Shown: in pieces, positions 14,601 to 20,519 of the stretch
Numbering within the stretch: the stretch's first letter is position 1
How the letters are laid out: each line of letters starts with the position of its first letter
NCBI GenBank assembly: GCA_019022495.1
Contig: JAFEKR010000018.1
Coordinates: 62,001 to 126,000, forward strand
From: Epichloe hybrida
Lineage: Eukaryota; Ascomycota; Sordariomycetes; Hypocreales; Clavicipitaceae
Direction of reading: 5' to 3'
Length of the DNA stretch: 64,000 bases
The notes under the pieces: model-generated
Database searches by the model: none
What the model was told of the DNA's origin: nothing
The model's input: only the letters and a program-made list of their open reading frames with translations
Made by a program: the position numbers and the translations under genes

Positions 14601-15628
14601 GGAGTGTCCGAACCACCATCAAGCGCCAGACCACACACCGCCTGGGATACGGCCTGGGCCCGACCATTGGGAAGACTGTTCCAGCATCTGACCTGCGGTC
14701 CGAGGAGTTTACTTTTGCCACCGTGCTCAAGGCTGCATGGTCGTACGTTCTCGCGCGATATTCCGCGACACATGATGTCGTGTTCGGCAGCCTCACACAT
14801 GGTCGAAATCAGCCCGGCACGCAAGACACCTTTGGCGCGTGCGTCAACATCATACCGGCCCGCATCATCTTCCGAGACGGCTGGTCGGCCAGGGATCTAA
14901 TCGCCGCAGTTCACGGCCAGCAGGTGGCTGGGATACCATTCGAGACATTGGGCTGCAGGGACATGGTTCGAAACTGCACAAGCTGGCCAAACTGGGCCTT
15001 TCTCAGCTCAGTCATCGTGCACCAAAACTACGAAGCCGGCCCCGCGGGCGGCCCGGGCCCGAACTCGCCGGAGGAAGAGCCCGCCGCAGTAGACCTGGAC
15101 ACTGCCGACCTGTCAACGGGCGACGTCGACAGTGTCGAGGTGTACATAACGTCTACACCGGGCGCAGACGGCACGGAAATCCAGCTGGGCTTCACGGACA
15201 ATGTCATCTCATGTGACCTGGCGCATCGACTCGCGTCCGATCTGGCCGACACGGTTAAGCGATTCTACAACGACATGGACGCGAGCATCATGTCACCGCG
15301 CGAGATGCGGAGCCTCCCTGCTCTGCTACCCCTTCCCGCCGACGATGCCGTGACGGCGGGAGGTCCGACCAGCGAGCAGATGGCGGCAATCCGTCAATGT
15401 CCCGAAAAGACAAGACGTGCTCTGGGCGCCGCGTGGAAAGACGTGCTCGGCCTGCAGACGGTGCCTGGCGACGAGTCTGCAGCGACCTTTTTCGAACTGG
15501 GCGGCGACGCCAACAATGCCGGGCAGTTGGCGGCGCACATGCAGCGCCAGGGCTACGGGATTAGAATCGAGGACGTCTTTGAGAATCCAACTTGGTCTGA
15601 GCTGTTGCTTGTCACGAGCAAGTGCTAG
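2..15628 (+). CDS. Multimodular nonribosomal peptide synthetase, 5'-truncated by the window edge
   Basis: This is a cytosolic peptide assembly line. The frame is open from the first bases, so the start codon lies outside the window; the GTG at 11 is internal, and residue numbers in this annotation count from it (about 5,205 aa including a retained intron). Visible order: partial A-T-E, C-A-T-E, C-A-T, C-A-T, C-T. Adenylation motifs include FTSGSTGIPKG and repeated YKTGDL; carrier motifs are GGDSI; epimerisation motifs are HHLVIDLVSW and HHLVVDLVSW. There is no thioesterase or reductase domain. The protein ends in a condensation domain plus a T-like domain, as in fungal NRPSs that release or cyclise by a terminal C domain. 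By established NRPS logic the visible part adds at least four residues, the first two as D-isomers; the product is not identifiable. The stop is TAG at 15626. An 84-nt intron at 8474 should be removed. Confidence 0.97.
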   Translation, partial: AAIVLPLSTLQKLDTLILGGERLQEEYAKKWASVVNVKNSYGPCECTPTSTVGDVDPETFDGANIGRGRGVNTWVVDTTTGDSLVPVGSVGELMLEGPLVGPGYLGDPDRTASVFVKNPTWLTRGAPGHSGREGRLYKTGDLVCYNEDGTLTYIGRKDAQIKIHGQRVELGDIESHIMRHHSTKQSACLLPKSGPWANTLVSVFSVHRIQQGLDDVGTALDQNAPPATCTSSSASSDTDASSTWSSVEDSRTPASQIISMDIIPDDFTATIQTYVEAMKSTLENSLPAYMVPTRWIAVKEIPLNPSGKLNRKLVEGWLTDMDEEMYARLSVLDNSSLCREPQTENEGVLRDACSRVLNVPVSQVNIERSFVANGGDSISAMRLSPQCRAENVIFSVATLLKAKSLAEVARLSSAVSNSILPQTEDFDRPFPLSPIQQWFFDQSPSHLVNTAGYYCNQSFYVRINQKVPVEKVRTAVASVVEKHSMLRVQFQQQDGVWTQSIPKPTRAVYNFESVKFESMQKLQALAALRQQSLDFERGLVFSADLCEVASGKQYLILIAHHLVIDLVSWRIILDDLETVLTGGTLTESLPFQIWNNLQHQQAKTSKFKLEYVLSTQGVSNDLAFWNFESETPNATHDHINKSFTVDQKTTLLVLKDANDAFNTEPVDLLLSAVWDAFFRTFPSRDSLTIFNESHGREPWNDQIDLSRTVGWFTTMSPINVSRDIDSNRISVARYIKDARRKLPANGWMYFVSRYLNSDGIDAFGSHNSVMEMSFNYHGQFQQLERDDSFFSSIELQNVSDVGPNLPTSSLFNINMSIEGGQTHVSFSWNRHISYQDRIHQWIDQIGPSLQWICETLASKSAEKTLVDYEFLSLDYTALGDLQGRIIPEIESLNETTVQDVYPCSPMVEGILLSQLKETGLYETSQIYEMRPRGSHTIHLGKLTAAWQDVMSRQPSLRSIFIESLDPNMAFNQVVLEAPRGDVVLLEGDSLHSAHALLQNLPKVNYKQLKPPHRIALCKIHSTGSILCQIEMSHTITDGASTAILIEDWANAYMGVLSKDSLTETCREFARIMKVDVAESKKAYWKKKLAGIQPCLFPHLDKISEPSEVVSWSAVDIDGAVFASMQKFCESYSITPASLFHAAWALTLASYTGTESVCFGYIASGRDLPVPGIGEAVGAYANMMVCRAEISRDWDKHRFVQYLHHQVLEDMGHQHCSLADIQHDLGIVSGQQLFNTIVSFQKDIGEPVEGDGSQEFDFIDEDGDDPTEYDVAISITSGVSLARLFINCLPSRFTNGQCHRILSLFKTIVTSLVSEESPQSDASTLRGVDTITDEDLQDIWSWNSEVPDDADTCLHGIIAEVAREQPEAHAVNAWDGDWTYSELERNATLLAQHLAHLGVRPGDVVALYSEKSRWVSVAMLAALKVGGVSTLMDCSQSEDDLRSTLGHSQPTLLLSSGSAKPIVAKLTDRPIVVVDDALLDALSKKKPSPLPNLQSSNKACLVFSSGSAGPPKGVVLTHANLSGVVKHQQETQGYKPGSRVYDFMRYASTISWKVFIHTFTSGSCLCVPSESEHQRDLAESIRRWQPTILDITPSAAAVLQDDVVQSLQTLILGGERLSPDDARHWAPLVDLKFTYGSCECTSIATVGTIRTEEADEPRIGRGAGMNTWITDARDGTTLLPIGSIGELVLEGPLIGGGYLGDAEKANTAALVNNPPWLVRGSGDAKYPGRTGRLFKTGDLARYNKDGTLTFVARKEAQVRIHGRHVELGEVEKHMVLTSSIRQAACLLPKSGRYANKLVGVFSLEGEALESDGDLESDDALQLIASDRAEEVKDCIQSLQAALDNSVPAFMVPVVWVVLKNIPVAHSGKSDRKRIEDWLCNLDEETYSRISNAGSSSCGPVTVSERVIRDACSHTLNVPPNHINMQRSFIANGGDSISAMRISPYCRAAGVTVTVASLLKAKKLVHVAASATIAKGPTLPLEEDFGKPFSLSPIQQWFFAQSPSDKVTTTSYYCNQAFYVRIKRQTRPGEVATAISKIVQQHSMLRARFQLHKATNTWTQLVPKPEDAVYNFTSSHADSLANVKTIITQRHEQLDIERGLVFSADLFTLPSGEQYLAAIAHHLVVDLVSWRIILDDLETLLQGGTILPGLPFQVWQNLQTQEAKSPMYLPEKVLSSKIQNELNFWNYTSTTPNTFDDHNEHSFEVDHVTTAILLKEANRAFNTEPVDLILASVWHAFFHTFKTRDGLTVFNEGHGREPWAPEIDLSRTVGWFTTMTPMHVSRDHTTSDIARVVKDIRRQLPSNGWAYFTSRYLSDEGIKAFESHDCVMEVLFNYHGQFQQLESDESLFENIALDDIFDVGSDLPTSALFSINVSIEGGQTKFTFSWNKHISHQNLIRDWMAQVGPSMQALCTSLSVSKPSHTIVDYEFLDLDYGALDELQNRIIPAILSETGSTIIDIYPCSPMVDGILLSQIRAPEAYKTLLTYEMKPNGGQRPLDIKKLAEAWQGVISRHPALRSVFVEGVDKNTAFTQAVLESYKGEVILLEAETKTAAVALIRQLPAVNYQQLRPAHRLVLCRNVEDDTIICQIEMNHTIIDGASTAILLNDWSKAYSGRLGTETLLETSRNFVRALKASPLASKMAYWKNKLAGVEPCHFPQLAGAPTAADGFGTTSADLDGDDFKVLQHFCESQSVTPASIFQSAWALLLSTYTSNDSVCFGYIASGRDMPIDGIEDSVNAYANMIICRADVSRELTPQQFVQRLHDQVLEDLDFQHCSLADIQHNLQLPSENSLFNTIVSFQKDDADMANDVNVGDLTFIDMDHEDPTEVRLKPPPPPATILESCVLLFYFINHLRQYDVSFDTSYGKTQSTMSLDYRMSCITPDQAERVISLLRTIIMSMVGDKKSSKSLADIDTMGEDDLEQIWDWNAVVPETVEALVHDVITETAHKFPTSLAICAWDGSWTYQQLDSLSSKLAYKLVMLGVGPEKIVPLCFEKSRWMPLAALAVMKAGGTSVALDSSLPEERLRTILQQVKPTMILSSSSNADMVKRSTTGPIFLVNEANIGCLESPPALPAVISDVTPYNTLYIVFTSGSTGIPKGVMISHSNFASSLHHQRGAHNFEAGARVYDFASYTFDTSWQNLLSALECGACLCIPSNTERQNDLAGSMERFNVTLADMTLSAVQLLPASTLKRLDTLIFGGEALSPALAQHWAGMVNVKNAYGPCECTPTATVASINPENAQVASIGHGIGVNTWIVSTAGDSLVPIGSIGELVLEGPLVGPGYLNNPDRTAASFIKNPSWLLRGSATHSGRQGRLYKTGDLVRYQPDGSMTFVGRKDDQVKINGQRLELGDVEYYVSSNITIDCNVRVVAEVVKPQDGERRALVAFLGVEDTSKGLDTIIDGLADRLAAQVPAYMIPSAYMLLPSIPMTPSAKTDRRKLRAMAERLTRVELMAHGPAQAERLAPKTPEEIQLQGLWSDVLGIPREAISSDDSFLRVGGDSIGAMKLAALARDNGLALTVTDVFRHPCLKDLAKITCKSLGDQQQAAPPFSLLPGKLDASDARARIAQVCDVSAALVEDAFPCTPLQEGLLALTLRRSGDYVAQNTFQLQPTVDIARFQRAWDHVVATTPILRTRIVDLDTQGLVQSILAEEPATWPEPTSTTLYQEADRALGMGPGTPLTRYAITRDSHDQHSFVWTVHHALYDGWSMPLVLERLEMAYKGNTLRTPPPFQDFVKFIGHVDQGRAEAFWTSQFDRLHAQAFPALPSPAYQPRSDTGISHHIEHLAWPKTDTTPSTAIRAALSILIAVYSDSPDALFGATVTGRQAPVPGVENMTGPTIATVPVRVILDREQTINQLLERVQAQVIDMTAFEQTGLQQIRRFSDSARQACDFQTLLLIHPIEDSGDSSSLLFDYTDEEGGGRANAEESLDAGFDTHALTIECDLENTGALLRFRFDSQVIRKAQVERLASLLDLVLRQLCDPDRSQLRISELDMVSPGDLAEIWGWNAMVPESIDQAVHDLISENAHNQPSADAVCAWDGNWTYEQLDSISTRIAYRLVSLGVGPDVIVPVCFEKSRWTPAAMLAVMKAGGASVALDTTLPQDRLRSIMQQVNPSLVLSSSSSRSLAEALTDQPVIVLGEEEQSKFDHEPARALPRVKPWNKLYVVFTSGSTGVPKGVMVTHSNFSSAIHHQQAITGFRKSSRVYDLARYAFDISWSNFIHTMAAGGCLCIPSQHEALGDITSTVQAYNANFIDMTPSVASTLRPSELSSLKTVVFAGEAVTNQQAAQWSKQARVLNMYGPAECTPKATLAELDGTATAQPTASIGRGVGACTWVVDPSNHHNLVPIGTVGELVLEGPIVGSGYLGDAERTAAAFVRDPAWLLRGGGPGHRGRSGRVYKTGDLVQYNADGSLTFIGRKDSQVKINGQRLELGDVEVNVASSLDTDTGSEVRLAAEVITPLDSSKAMLVAFIQPPSRPQQQQQQPSDVNYSDMRSLTAGLNDRLASKVPSHMIPSAYIMVEKMPLSASGKLDRKQLRAMGAKLTLSELLTSSSLSQTEPRLPSTPMELCLRGLWASVLGTDSDSICADDSFLHLGGDSIQAMKLAQRARDQGLHLAVADVLVFPKLSQMALRLGTLDAESGGARARVVEYQRFSLLPPGSQPEVEKILVEHGISADNVEDILPVTDQQARYLLGTYTTARSAVYYHTRDRDGDADLDRIKHACASLVRRLDMMRAVFIAYKDMFLQAVLTHMDLNIGVFETATDTLDEYTLKLKKQDLLCNLSFGTPVSKISLIRQTREKKHRLVIRLSHAQYDGTALAKMWAAFEDAYNNSSSNNPAPLDNADLSFARYIHALSLTDKQKAIEYWQNMLRGSVRTTIKRQTTHRLGYGLGPTIGKTVPASDLRSEEFTFATVLKAAWSYVLARYSATHDVVFGSLTHGRNQPGTQDTFGACVNIIPARIIFRDGWSARDLIAAVHGQQVAGIPFETLGCRDMVRNCTSWPNWAFLSSVIVHQNYEAGPAGGPGPNSPEEEPAAVDLDTADLSTGDVDSVEVYITSTPGADGTEIQLGFTDNVISCDLAHRLASDLADTVKRFYNDMDASIMSPREMRSLPALLPLPADDAVTAGGPTSEQMAAIRQCPEKTRRALGAAWKDVLGLQTVPGDESAATFFELGGDANNAGQLAAHMQRQGYGIRIEDVFENPTWSELLLVTSKC
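2690..7290 (+). other. NRPS module 2, C-A-T-E
   Basis: The condensation domain has SHTITDG (catalytic His1030, Asp1034), the second histidine of HHxxxDG being retained. The adenylation domain is atypical. Its phosphate-loop motif reads SSGSAGPPKG (from about 1500) with Ala for the usual Thr. The aspartate that normally binds the amino group (FDxS in its sisters) is Thr1545 in ASTISW. A7 is FKTGDL and A10 is HSGKSDRK. The carrier serine is Ser1931 and the epimerisation motif is HHLVVD (2116-2121). The frame is fully open. It may activate a substrate that is not an ordinary alpha-amino acid, or be weak or inactive. Confidence 0.88.
7350..10600 (+). other. NRPS module 3, C-A-T
   Basis: The condensation domain has NHTIIDG (His2587, Asp2591) and is a close relative of the module 2 C domain. 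An 84-nt intron interrupts it at the point where the sister domain reads DPTEYDV. The adenylation domain looks intact: FTSGSTGIPKG from about residue 3084, FDTS with Asp3129, AYGPCECT, YKTGDL and PSAKTDRRK. The carrier serine is Ser3494 (VGGDSIGAM). There is no epimerisation domain, so an L-residue is expected. Confidence 0.9.
8474..8557 (+). other. In-frame 84-nt spliceosomal intron inside the NRPS
   Basis: The donor is GTAAGA at 8474, after GATCCCACCGAA. The acceptor is ACAG ending at 8557, and a TTAATCAC branch-like site lies near 8541. The same place in the sister C domain (near 3790-3810) is continuous (DPTE then YDV). Removing 8474-8557 restores exactly DPTE-YDV. The intron is 28 codons with no stop, so the reading frame passes through it, adding a proline run from a 15-C tract at 8486-8500. 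Confidence 0.88.
10690..13880 (+). other. NRPS module 4, C-A-T
   Basis: The condensation domain carries a canonical HHALYDG (His3693, His3694, Asp3698) and is of a different subtype from the C domains that follow E domains, as expected after an L-loaded carrier. The adenylation domain is canonical: FTSGSTGVPKG from about 4161, FDIS with Asp4206, MYGPAECT, YKTGDL, SASGKLDRK. A short CAA run near 13420-13437 encodes a glutamine stretch in its C-terminal subdomain. The carrier serine is Ser4590 (LGGDSIQAM). Confidence 0.9.
13970..15628 (+). other. NRPS terminal condensation domain and serine-less carrier-like domain
   Basis: A condensation-like domain starts with VEDILPVTDQQARYLLGTY and has SHAQYDG (His4802, Asp4806), so the catalytic histidine is present. 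Terminal C domains in fungal NRPSs are known to release peptides, usually by macrocyclisation. It is followed by a short carrier-like fold whose core reads LGGDANNAG: Ala5167 replaces the serine that receives phosphopantetheine. This last domain therefore cannot be charged in the standard way and may be structural or vestigial. Confidence 0.85.
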
Positions 15629-16176
15629 TAATGAATTAACTAGTGCGGAGGAGGTAGCTTGATGGGCGAAATGTGCATTAGATGGGAAGAATAAGTGGTT
15701 GTTTGCTAGCCAGCCAGAGAAGGAATAACATGTCGGGGATGGTGGAAATGGCTAGGTTTTATTTCATTTGATTTTTTGTATTTTCTAGTTTCTGTGTTCC
15801 TGTTTCTATTGTTCATGTTGGCCTATTTCATAGCAAAGTCTACAAGTTCTTCTAAAAGGCTAAACTATGCGGATGATGCTAGACTCGATGCAACCAACGT
15901 CTTACCAACGCCTTGCCAACGCCTGACACTAATATTGCAAGATGACGCTCCATTGCTGGTCCCTGGATGCGGTGGTAGGGTGGAGAAGGGATTATGTAAT
16001 TGCGAGTAGCAGCATGACTTGCTTCAGAGGGCAAAGTCAGTCATGGTCACGTGGCTGCCTGGGCGATTTCTGGGACCTCCGCTGTCACGCTGTCAAACGC
16101 ACCGTCTTTTCCAAAAAGAAGAAAAATTGTTTGCTCGCGCGGAAAGCGAGGCACGACGAGGGACGCGACGCACGCA
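15629..16176. other. Intergenic region between NRPS and AlkB-like gene
   Basis: This holds the NRPS 3' untranslated region and the 5' region of the next gene on the same strand. A T-rich stretch lies at about 15750-15820. Short open frames here have no recognisable features. No repeat or RNA gene was seen. Confidence 0.5.
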
Positions 16177-16890
16177 ATGCAGGAACAGGAGGAGCTCGAG
16201 ATGGAACCCTCGGGGCTCTCCATGCAGACGGAATTCCTGACGGCCCAGCAGGAGGACGAGCTCGTCGACATGCTCGCCAACAGGCTCGACTGGCCGGCGC
16301 TCCCGGGGCGACGACGATCCCTGCACTACGGATACACCTTTAGCTACAAGACGTTCGGCATCGACGAGGACGTGCCGTTCAGGCCGTTCCCGGACTGGCT
16401 GACGGGGCTCCTCCCGCGGGCGCGCTGCGAGCGCCGCGACCCGGACCAGGTCTGCGTGCAGCACTACCCGCCCGGCGCGGGCATCCCGCCGCACGTCGAC
16501 ACGCACGGCGCGTACGGCGACGAGCTGTACGCGCTGTCGCTGGGGGCCGCCGTGGTGATGCAGTTCCGCGACGGGCGGTCCGGGGCGCGGGCCGACGTGG
16601 ACCTGCCGGCCAGGAGCATGCTGCGGATGGGCGGCGGCGCGAGGCTGCACTGGACGCACGGCATCAGGGCGAGGAAGACGGACACGCTGCCCGACGGCAC
16701 GGTGCGGCCGCGCCGGCATCGCTGGAGCATCACGTTCCGCTGGCTGCGCGAGGGGGCGGCCTGCGCGTGCGGCGACGAGAAGCTGTGCGACACGGCGCGG
16801 CGGCGGAGGGGCGTGGAAACCGAGTACAGGTGGGAAAAGGAAGAGGCTGCGCAGGCGCAGGCGCAGGTGCAGGCGCGACATGGTTCATGA
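16177..16890 (+). CDS. AlkB-like Fe(II)/2-oxoglutarate-dependent dioxygenase
   Basis: This is a protein of about 237 aa from the chosen ATG at 16177. The frame is open upstream to an ATG at 16051, but that extension is basic and unlike the family; ATG 16201 is another possible start. The double-stranded beta-helix signature is complete. The iron ligands are HVD (codons for His at 16492 and Asp at 16498) and a distal His in LHWTHGI (16657). The 2-oxoglutarate-binding arginine region is RWSITFRW near 16720-16745. AlkB-family enzymes oxidatively remove alkyl groups from nucleic acids or, in some branches, modify tRNA or protein; the exact substrate cannot be told. A C-terminal cysteine cluster (ACACGDEKLCD) recalls a conserved tail in fungal homologues. 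The tail ends in a low-complexity Gln/Ala stretch. Codon use is very GC-rich. Nothing links it to the NRPS beyond adjacency. Confidence 0.88.
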   Translation: MQEQEELEMEPSGLSMQTEFLTAQQEDELVDMLANRLDWPALPGRRRSLHYGYTFSYKTFGIDEDVPFRPFPDWLTGLLPRARCERRDPDQVCVQHYPPGAGIPPHVDTHGAYGDELYALSLGAAVVMQFRDGRSGARADVDLPARSMLRMGGGARLHWTHGIRARKTDTLPDGTVRPRRHRWSITFRWLREGAACACGDEKLCDTARRRRGVETEYRWEKEEAAQAQAQVQARHGS

Positions 16891-17412
16891 TGCTGGTGCT
16901 GCATGTTGAAGAGGAGCGGGTTGATGAGTGATGCAGCTCAATGGCTTGCTGACTCATGACGAATCCGAGGCAGCTTGCGAGTTGCAGGAAGAGTTTCTAC
17001 ATACACATGTACGGATCACGGAGTAATTCATTCCACCTGCTCCGTACATACGGATCCGTACATGAGCTCCAATTGTGGGTACGCCGAATGTGTGTCCCAA
17101 TGAATGTGTGTCCCAATGGCACGTGACACAGCTGTCAAACAAGCAAGTCGCCTTAGCCGCCCCTGCAATGTGGAGCTGCTGCTGCTTGCTGGGCAGTGGG
17201 CACGGCATTCACGATGACGACGAGAATTCACGGTGATGCCGTCGCTTCCGATCCGCGTCAACCGGTTGCGGCACGTCCGGCATCGTCAACACGAGGCTCG
17301 TTCTTTTGTGCGAGTGCGAATGCGAGTGCGCGTGCGTCTTTCCCAACATTTTACCAACCCTCCGCCACGCAATTAACTGAGGGAGAAACCGAAACCACCA
17401 AGCTGCAACGTC
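16891..17412. promoter_or_regulatory. Upstream region of the glucosyltransferase gene
   Basis: There is no gene here. A perfect 12-bp palindrome, TACGGATCCGTA, lies at 17049-17060. Its core CGG-AT-CCG has the inverted CGG triplets favoured by Zn2Cys6 regulators, and a related TACGGATCAC half lies near 17010. A tandem direct repeat of GAATGTGTGTCCCAAT lies at about 17086-17118, followed by GGCACGTGAC with a CACGTG E-box-like core. These are sequence observations; no binding protein is known. Confidence 0.4.
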
Positions 17413-20400
17413 ATGATGCCCTCGGTCGACCAGGCGAAGCCGGCGAGCACCGAGGCTTTGGCAGCACGACAGCATGTTGACGATGCATCGACGTCGTCTG
17501 CAGATCATCTCCACGCCAATTCGATAAAACAGTCTGCCCCCGTGGCCCCGACGCGTGGCTGTCCGCCGCGCCGTCCCTCCGCCCTCGAGAGGTGGCAGAC
17601 GGCGACGTATAATGACGGCCGGGAGCACGCCGAATCCATTCCCAGCAGGGCTTGGATACCATTAGGCGGAAACATGGCAGGAGGTATAAAAGGAAGCGGA
17701 GACGGAGACGGAGACGGAGACGGAGACGGACCAGATGCTTCTTCATCCGACGAGGACAATCTCGACAAAGAGGCGGCCAAGATGAACTCTGACGCAAAGA
17801 GCGTGCACGGCGCAAAGACGCCGAGAAGGAGCCTGATGCGCAATATCCTGATGAAAGATGAGCACTGTGAGAGCACCGGGAGAACGAGAAGCGACGGCCG
17901 ACTGCGGATCACGGTCCACGAAACGGCACATACCGGATACATTGCCAACGCCCTCGGCGCCGTCGCCCACAGCATGCGGCCAAAGAGAGCGCAGGGGACG
18001 AGGCAAAGGACGATACCGCCGCCTCCCACGGCCCAGCCTCGTCTCAGCATCGTCATCATGGTTGTGGGATCGCGGGGCGACGTCCAGCCGTTCCTCAGGA
18101 TTGGCAAGTATCTGAAGGACGAGCTCGGCCATCGCGTCAGACTCGCAACGCACCCTACTTTCCGAGAACTGGTCGAGAAGGGCACGGGCCTGGAATTCTT
18201 CTCCGTGGGAGGTGATCCCGCAGAGCTCATGGCATTCATGGTCAAGAACCCCGGCATGATTCCCACGCTGGAGAGTGTCAAGGCTGGCGAGATCGGAAGG
18301 CGCCGGGCCGTCATGGCTGAAATGTTTGACGGCTTCTGGAGATCATGCATTCATGCCACCGAGAACGAGACAACAGACCACAAGCCGTCCGAAAGCGGCG
18401 TCTTCATTGCGGATGCCATCATCGCGAACCCGCCGAGCTTCGCGCATGTTCACTGTGCTGAGGCTCTCGGCATCCCCCTTCACCTGGTCTTCACCTTCCC
18501 CTACACCCCTACCCAGGCGTTTCCGCACCCCCTGGCCAGCGTCAAGCAGACCAATGTCGATCAGGGCTACACGAACTTCATCTCGTACCCGCTCGTCGAG
18601 ATGATGATATGGCAGGGCTTGGGTGACTTGATCAACGATTCCGAGTGCAGACCCTTGTTCTAGATCCCGTCTCTACCCTCTGGGCTCCCTGCGCGGCCTA
18701 CCGAATGCACGTGCCCGTCACATATCTGTGGTCACCCGGTCTGGTCCCAAAACCCCAAGACTGGGGCGAGGAGATAGATGTGTCTGGCTTCGTGTTCCTG
18801 GACCTGGCCTCATCGTTTGAGCCCCCGAAACCATTGGTCGATTTTCTCGGCGCCGGAGAGCCACCCGTCTACATAGGGTTCGGGTCCATCGTGGTCGACG
18901 ACGCGGACAGGTTTACCGAGTTAATCTTTGAGGCCGTTGAGAAAGCCGGCGTGCGCGCGTTGGTGTCCCGAGGCTGGGGAGGATTCGGCCGAGACGATGT
19001 GCCCGACAACATCTTCATGCTCGACAACACGCCCCATGATTGGCTGTTCCCTCAGATCAAGGCCTGCGTCCACCACGGCGGTGCCGGTACCACGGCCATC
19101 GGCCTGAAGTGTGGCCTCCCCACCATGATTGTGCCCTTTTTCGGAGACCAGTACTTCTGGGGCAGCATGGTGGGCAAGTCCGGAGCTGGTCCGGATCCCG
19201 TCTCCTACAAACATCTGACGTCCGACAAGCTGGCCGAGGGAATCAAGTACCTCCTCACAGAGGAAGCGAGATCGGCCGCCGGCAAGATCGCCGAGTCGAT
19301 CGAGAAGGATGGGGACGGGGCGAAGAACACGGTCGCGACTTTCCAGAAACACATGCGCATCTACGGCCCGCCTTCCCTGAGCTGCGCCATCTTGAAGTCA
19401 CGGGTGGCGGTATGGGAGGTCAAGGGCACGCACATCAGGCTCAGCGCGGCGGCGGCACACATCCTGGTGAGCGATGGGCAGTTGACGTGGAAGAATCTCC
19501 GGCTACTTCGTCACACCGAATGGCTGGACTTTGAAGGGCCGGGCGAACCGGTCACGGCGGTCGCCGAGTCGATCAAGAACACGGTGCGAGACATCTTTGG
19601 CGGGATCGGCAGCGCTCCGTACCGCATTGGCAAGACGGCCAAGCGGAGACTCAAACACAGGAGGACCAAGTCCAGAGAACTGAAGAAACAACAAGATTGC
19701 TCTGCCGGCAAGGACGGGGACGGGGACGGGGACAAGTTGACGCGTCAGGTCTCCAAGGTGCCCGGGCCGGACCAATACGGCCGGGACATTTCCACCAGCT
19801 TCGCCAAGACGGGGCTCGCCATTGCGAGGGCCCCGACAAGAATCCTGGTCGCCCTCGCCCAGGGCTTCCACAACGCCCCCCGGCTGTACGGCGACGACAC
19901 GGTGAGGAGACCGACCAGAGTCAGCGGCATCCGCTCGGGGCTGGTCGCCTCGCGGAGAGAGTTCGTGTACGGCATCTACGACGGCATCACCGGCCTCGTC
20001 CGCCTACCCGTTCGAGGCGCCAAGAACGAGGGCGCGGCGGGGTTCCTGAAGGGGACCGGGATGGGCATCACGGGGCTGGTCCTGAAGCCCGTCTCGGCCG
20101 TTCTGGGACCCATCGGCTACAGCATGCAGGGAATGCTGAAGCAGGCACAGCGACGCCGCAGCCCGCAAAGCTTCGTCCGCCGCGCGAGGATGGCCCAGGG
20201 CGAAGACGAGGTCCGATGCATCAAGGCGGCGGAAGGGTCCGGGGCAGTGCAGGAAGAGGTTCTCGCCGGATGGAAGGTCCTGCAGGACCTCGACCGGGCC
20301 ATAGCCGACGAGGAGCGCAAACGGGGGCTGGCCGGTCAGGTTGACAAAATGACGCTGGATGTCGCCTTCTTGTTCACCAGCGTTGACAGGGCAGAGACCA

Positions 20401-20519
20401 TCCTGGCCGACCTGAGGGCTGGCAAGAGCCTCGGGGACGTCATGGCGGGCTACCAGACCTTGAACACGAAGTCGACGGACCCATCGTATCCCCGTGATGC
20501 CACGATTCGCAGCAAGTAA
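17413..20519 (+). CDS. GT28-type sterol/lipid glucosyltransferase, split by a one-base frameshift
   Basis: Two frames form one gene. Frame 1 (17413-18663) contains the GT28 N-terminal fold starting VGSRGDVQPFLRIGKYL (about residue 217). Frame 2 (from about 18637 to 20519) carries the UDP-sugar-binding half with HHGGAGTTAIGLKCG and PFFGDQYFWG (about 553-590). The total length is one base short of 1,036 codons. A base is missing after AAC at 18634-18636: frame 1 then ends early at TAG 18661, while the next frame continues with the family-like FRVQTLVLDPVSTLWAP. Homologues of the UDP-glucose:sterol glucosyltransferase class glucosylate membrane sterols. GRAM/PH domains are not visible. The N-terminus is low complexity with a Gly-Asp run. 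The C-terminal region (19918-20160) has GFLKGTGMGITGLVLKPVSA, resembling the amphipathic C-terminal motifs of VPS13/ATG2 proteins. It may be a recent pseudogene or a base-calling error. Confidence 0.85.
17697..17730 (+). repeat. GACGGA hexanucleotide tandem repeat in coding sequence
   Basis: Five perfect GACGGA units (17701-17730), plus a partial unit before them, encode a Gly-Asp run in the low-complexity N-terminus of the glucosyltransferase. A weaker run of GACGGG units near 19712-19734 encodes a second GDGDGD stretch. Both are expected to vary in length between strains. Confidence 0.9.

Noticed and set aside
865..15538. Many overlapping minus-strand and alternative-frame open stretches of 60-170 codons inside the NRPS
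   Set aside because: They mirror the real coding frame, lack known motifs and lie wholly within a clearly coding plus-strand gene.
16093..16881. A 262-codon minus-strand open frame opposite the AlkB-like gene
   Set aside because: It is an Arg/Pro/Ala-rich shadow of a GC-rich gene. The plus strand carries the full iron and 2-oxoglutarate motif set.
18620..18650. A very short intron (GT at 18622 to AG at 18650) to explain the glucosyltransferase frame change
   Set aside because: It would be under 30 nt, shorter than normal fungal introns, and would remove the GDLIN-FR residues that read as conserved sequence. A single missing base explains everything.
15629..20519. AlkB-like enzyme and glucosyltransferase as tailoring genes of the NRPS cluster
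   Set aside because: Both look like housekeeping families (nucleic-acid or tRNA type dioxygenase, membrane sterol/lipid glucosyltransferase). Adjacency alone is weak, and no transporter or cluster regulator is visible.
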